From Diploscapter coronatus (taxonomy: Eukaryota; Nematoda; Chromadorea; Rhabditida; Rhabditidae), in NCBI GenBank assembly GCA_964036155.1, contig OZ038423.1, positions 77,763,249 to 77,827,248 on the forward strand: 64,000 nt of DNA, given 5' to 3'. This document shows, piece by piece, positions 60,701 through 64,000 of the stretch (position 1 is its first letter; each line of letters starts with the position of its first letter). A program made the position numbers and the translations under genes. Under the pieces are notes generated by a model. It made no database searches. It was not told where the DNA came from and saw only the letters and a list, made by a program, of their open reading frames with translations.

Positions 60701-63700
60701 AGAACATGATGAAATGGGAGGGGAAAAGAATGAAATGACGGCGAAATAACATGAACAGAGACACGCCCACAAGTTGAAGAAAGAAGGGAGTAACTCTACT
60801 GTCGAGATGATGGAAAAGAGAAAGGTTGGGGGAATTGGAAGAAAACTGGAAGATGAAAAGACGGTTGGCAATAACAGAAACACAAACTTGCGACATGGTC
60901 AATTGAAAGGGGCAAATCAAATGATGCAACCATTTGGAATTGGCAAATGGCAAAATGCGAAAGAAAATACATTTTCTCAGTTTCTGAATGCATAAAAGAA
61001 AGTTCAAAATTTGCATAAACGCGAAAAATAGCTATAATGACTGCATCTTGGCATACAAGATGCTAGTAAAAGAAAACCCTTTTCTTGCCAAGTCTTATTC
61101 AATTTCGCAAGAAACGATGCGTCCACTTTTCCAAATTGTCATAAAATTGTTGAATTTCATTACTTTCGAAGGCTTAGTCATTTTTGGAATAAGTCGGAAA
61201 ATTTTGAGGTTAGAAATGCAAATTTGTCAGAAAAGCTTTGCATCCTCGACGTGAGAATTTTCGGCAGAATACGCTGCTAACTATTTGGATCATGAACTTC
61301 TTCTTTCTAGACCAAAACCGGTAATATTACCACAAGTTGCCGAAATCTGTCGATAAACCAAAATGTTGCTTGTCTGTCTATCCACTTTTAGCTAATGTTA
61401 TCCTTTAGTGGTGGGATATAATAACTATGCGATGAAAACTCGCTTTGCTAAATGCATTTGATCAAGTAATGATTTTAGCAGAGTAAAGACATTCAGAATT
61501 TAGAAAATTTCGGGCGCCAATATCACTATGTTTAGAGGACGAAAAATATAGGAGAAGATAGAAACTCGAGTTTGCATAGTCATTCTCAATTCAATAGCCT
61601 CAGCAATATTACGATATCAATATCAGCATCATAACCATAATATTTCGTGACTAACAGGCAGTTTTGCCTTTGAACTTGAATGAGTCGCTGCGGCACATAA
61701 AAACGAACGGACCTCACTGATCGATATCAGAATATTGCTGGTAAAATTAAGCCTCAAAATATTCTAGAATGTTTTCTTCATTAACCCTTCAGTATTTGAT
61801 AAGAAATTGATGAGTAACAAAATATCTACTTAGTAAGAGAAGCATAAAAAAATGAAAAATGAGTGACTAACCCTCAACTCGACTGCCTCCTCCTGCTCTT
61901 TGGTCCTTTTCGCCAGGTACTCTTTTTCCAGTCTGCAAAAATAGTGTGCTCTTATCAAAAGCATTCATTTTTATCGTTTTTTATGACTCATATTTCAAAA
62001 ATAGTCTAATTTCGTAAAGCTGGAAAGCGTAAACTTTCTATGAATTATCTTCCTGCTTACTTTTTCATTTTCTTGGGATTGAGTTGCACTTTGTAGGCGA
62101 CGTGAAACAGCAGATCTGGATCGTTTTCGAATCGCTCTCGAATGTCGCGTTGAAAGTACTGAAAAACGAAAAATGGTTAGATAAAGATACATTGAAGAAA
62201 ATGTGGAGTGTATAAACTCCAAATCGTCTTTAAAATCCAAAGGAAAGCTACATTTTTGGAATAAGAAGTGTGAAAGAAGCTAAATTATCGAAAGTTCTTG
62301 AAGATAAGTAAACCTGCCTTTAACATTCCCTCCATATCCAATCGGAGCAAATCGATCCTTGCCTGCTGTAGAATCGACATCGCTATGCAGAAAATGAACT
62401 CCATACCCTGAAATAAAGATCCAAAAATGGACACTTTTAAATTTCCTGCCAGACCTCAGCCAAGAAGCAGTCCATGATTCGGTTGGCGATTTCGAGCGGC
62501 ATCGTCGTCGTGAACAAAGTCAGAAACCAGGGAGAGGCGAACATTGACGTATGGAAGCCGACATTGTTGAAATGAGCGTGAAGATCAGGCATCTAAAATC
62601 GGATTAGATGGAAAAAAAACAAATCATTTCTATAGTAATCCATAATAGTTTTCATATTATTTTTTGAGAGTATGCAGTAAAAGAAAAGATGGCCGAGACT
62701 ACAATGAAAGAGTAGAATTTCTATGATTTTTTCTCATATTTTGATGCTTCAGTTTCAATATGTTTTCACGCATCACAATTCAGGTTTCGATCGAAATTCG
62801 AATTGCTGATCCGAAGTTTAGAAGGATCATAAAACGAATGACAAAACAGATGGAGGAAGGGTAAGAGCTCTTGAAATTGAGCATAAAGCAACTTGCAATA
62901 AAACGTGCTTATTGCAGAAAAGTGTCGAAGATGAAAGAAATGTGAACTTTGGGAAATTTGTCCAGAAATTTCTAGTAAGTAATTTAGCAAACCTGTTCCT
63001 GAACGATGCATTCGAGTTGGAACATGCACAGTCCCAGATCCGTCATGGTCGGTTTGTAGAGCTCTCGGAGTCGGTAATTCTCCATCAATCGCAACAGAAC
63101 TGCGAAAGCCTCTTCTTCGGGCATCTAGAAATCACCTTTATTTTTGTGAAAATCGAAATTTCTTGCCTGCATAAGAAGTAATCCGACAATGAAGGCACTT
63201 CCTTGGCAGTAGCCGACTTCTTTGTCGTGAATGGAATAAGCCTTGATCACGTTGAACAGAGACGATTGTCCTCGACCGCCGTCTTTGAAGAACTCCAATT
63301 CGGGGTAAGTTCGGGGAATGTCTCGCAGAATCACCTGAGGTTATACTATGAAATAACCCATCCTCACAATTCAGGGTAAAAAGTTTGAGGAGCAAAGAAG
63401 ATCGCGTTTGACAAAATTGGCATAAATTCAAATTCAACAGAAACAGTTGAATCAGATAATTCCTAAATAATAAGAAAAAGATGTACCTTCTCATAGACGG
63501 AGCTCTGTCGCATGTATTCCGAGTACATTTCGTGGACCGAAGACACACTCGCATTGGCCAGCAATTGCCAGGCGATTGTCCGAAAATGCTGAGGAATGCC
63601 TCGTTTTACAAGACTCTGAAGTCATTGGCTTTAGAAAGTTATACCAATTAAAAACACCTTGATGTAAGGCCATCGTTTCTTCGCTTCGACCTCCCAATTC

Positions 63701-63735
63701 CTCACCAACTCGCCCCAAACTGTCCATAAATCTTC
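54759..63735 (-). CDS. EVI5-like Rab GTPase-activating protein (TBC domain plus coiled coil), 5' partial
   Basis: TBC proteins stimulate GTP hydrolysis on Rab GTPases; EVI5 relatives act at recycling endosomes, centrosome and midbody. Sixteen exons, in coding order: 63735-63658, 63615-63487, 63334-63167, 63124-62993, 62592-62455, 62407-62318, 62158-62061, 61932-61872, 58088-57835, 57574-57409, 56686-56525, 56278-56006, 55810-55709, 55540-55379, 55142-55026 and 54818-54759 (TAG), 729 residues. The TBC domain has the Arg-finger motif ILRDIPRTYPE and the Gln-finger motif GYCQGSAF. MPLEIANRIMDCF and LDMEGMLKYFQR match the family. Then come EVI5-type linker NPKKMKK, RLRTENRLLRQRIDYLEAES and a long heptad-rich coil with repeated L-E-E-L ... 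REAE ... LKEMRQR units. Residues upstream of EDLWTVWGELV lie outside the window. Two introns have GC donors. Family assignment is secure. Confidence 0.92.
58089..61871 (-). other. Large intron of the EVI5-like gene
   Basis: 3.8 kb between the TBC and coiled-coil halves. Apart from the candidate exon at 60467-60523, no exon was recognised. Further purine-rich plus-strand (pyrimidine-rich minus-strand) patches lie near 59100-59190 and 59635-59700. Confidence 0.5.
60467..60523 (-). CDS. EVI5-like gene: extra basic exon (cassette or alternative start)
   Basis: A 57-base minus-strand segment with an acceptor-like TTTCCATAG before it and a GTAAAG donor after it, phase 0 on both sides. It encodes GKMQLRQVRMKKKFTWTKK. 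It lies in the 3.8 kb intron between the TBC-proximal exon (ending VELR) and the coiled-coil exon (starting RLRTENR). Either it inserts 19 basic residues, or its ATG at 60517 starts a coiled-coil-only isoform. The latter is favoured by the pyrimidine-rich (minus-strand) tract just upstream at about 60540-60880. Vertebrate EVI5 has no such insert as far as I recall. Confidence 0.5.
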
Positions 63736-64000
63736 CTGAAATTATCGATGTGAAGATCAAAATACGTAATTTATTTTGGATAAATTCATAAATCTTCTTC
63801 AAAGGTGATGGATTATCTACGCATTGACGAAGTGATCAAGGAAACATGTTTCAATGAATGGTGCGAAAGTTCCAAATCTTTGTTTGATTTATGAATTTTT
63901 TTGTATTTTCAGAAAAAAATAAGAATGGCAAGATATTTTGAAATCTTCCCCATTTAAAAAATTTTAGTTTTTAGAAAAGAGATGTTTGCCTCGTCATTTC
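63736..64000 (-). other. Intron of the EVI5-like gene running off the window
   Basis: The minus-strand sequence ends in ATAATTTCAG before the exon at 63735. No upstream exon is seen, so the N-terminal exons lie beyond 64000. Confidence 0.6.

Noticed and set aside
1..64000. CRISPR arrays, operons, insertion sequences and other prokaryotic features
   Set aside because: The window is spliced eukaryotic DNA; no direct-repeat array, Shine-Dalgarno-led operon or bacterial element was seen.

Overview
This is eukaryotic, AT-rich animal DNA. Coding sequence is split into many short exons joined by GT-AG introns, with TTTCAG-type acceptors and some introns of only 42-60 bases. That style, together with families such as an R4-type RGS protein and an EVI5-type TBC protein, suggests a nematode or a close relative. 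The species cannot be named from the sequence. All exon chains below were joined by hand, using splice sites and reading-frame phase.

Layout. (1) 2764-25112, plus strand: one RGS (regulator of G-protein signalling) gene. A shared five-exon RGS core (23682-25112) is preceded by seven alternative N-terminal starts spread over 21 kb, and every one reaches the core in the same phase. (2) 27070-32523, plus: a five-exon multi-pass membrane protein of unrecognised family, with two interchangeable first exons. Its third intron holds an RNase P RNA gene (about 30431-30712, plus) and a small Tc/mariner-type MITE remnant (30904-31119). (3) 32524-41230: a long stretch without convincing genes. It holds pyrimidine-rich blocks, a foldback at 36.65-36.77 kb and one weak candidate first exon. 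(4) 41263-50955, plus: a 16-exon Gln/Ala/Ser-rich, probably nuclear protein with a (Gln-Ala)30 tract; its first exon is not settled. (5) 52556-53033, minus: a three-exon small secreted protein with six C-terminal cysteines. (6) 53900-54377, plus: a candidate small charged protein gene carrying an in-frame TAA. (7) 54759 to beyond 63735, minus: an EVI5-like Rab GTPase-activating protein (TBC domain plus long coiled coil), 5' end outside the window. It has two GC-AG introns and an extra basic exon that may be an alternative start.

The genes do not form one pathway. RGS and TBC proteins both accelerate GTP hydrolysis, on heterotrimeric G-alpha and Rab respectively. The shared theme is isoform diversity by alternative first exons, seen in the RGS gene, in the membrane-protein gene and probably in the EVI5-like gene. 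The most notable items are the seven-start RGS locus, the intronic RNase P RNA, the small secreted Cys-rich protein and the small gene with the in-frame stop.
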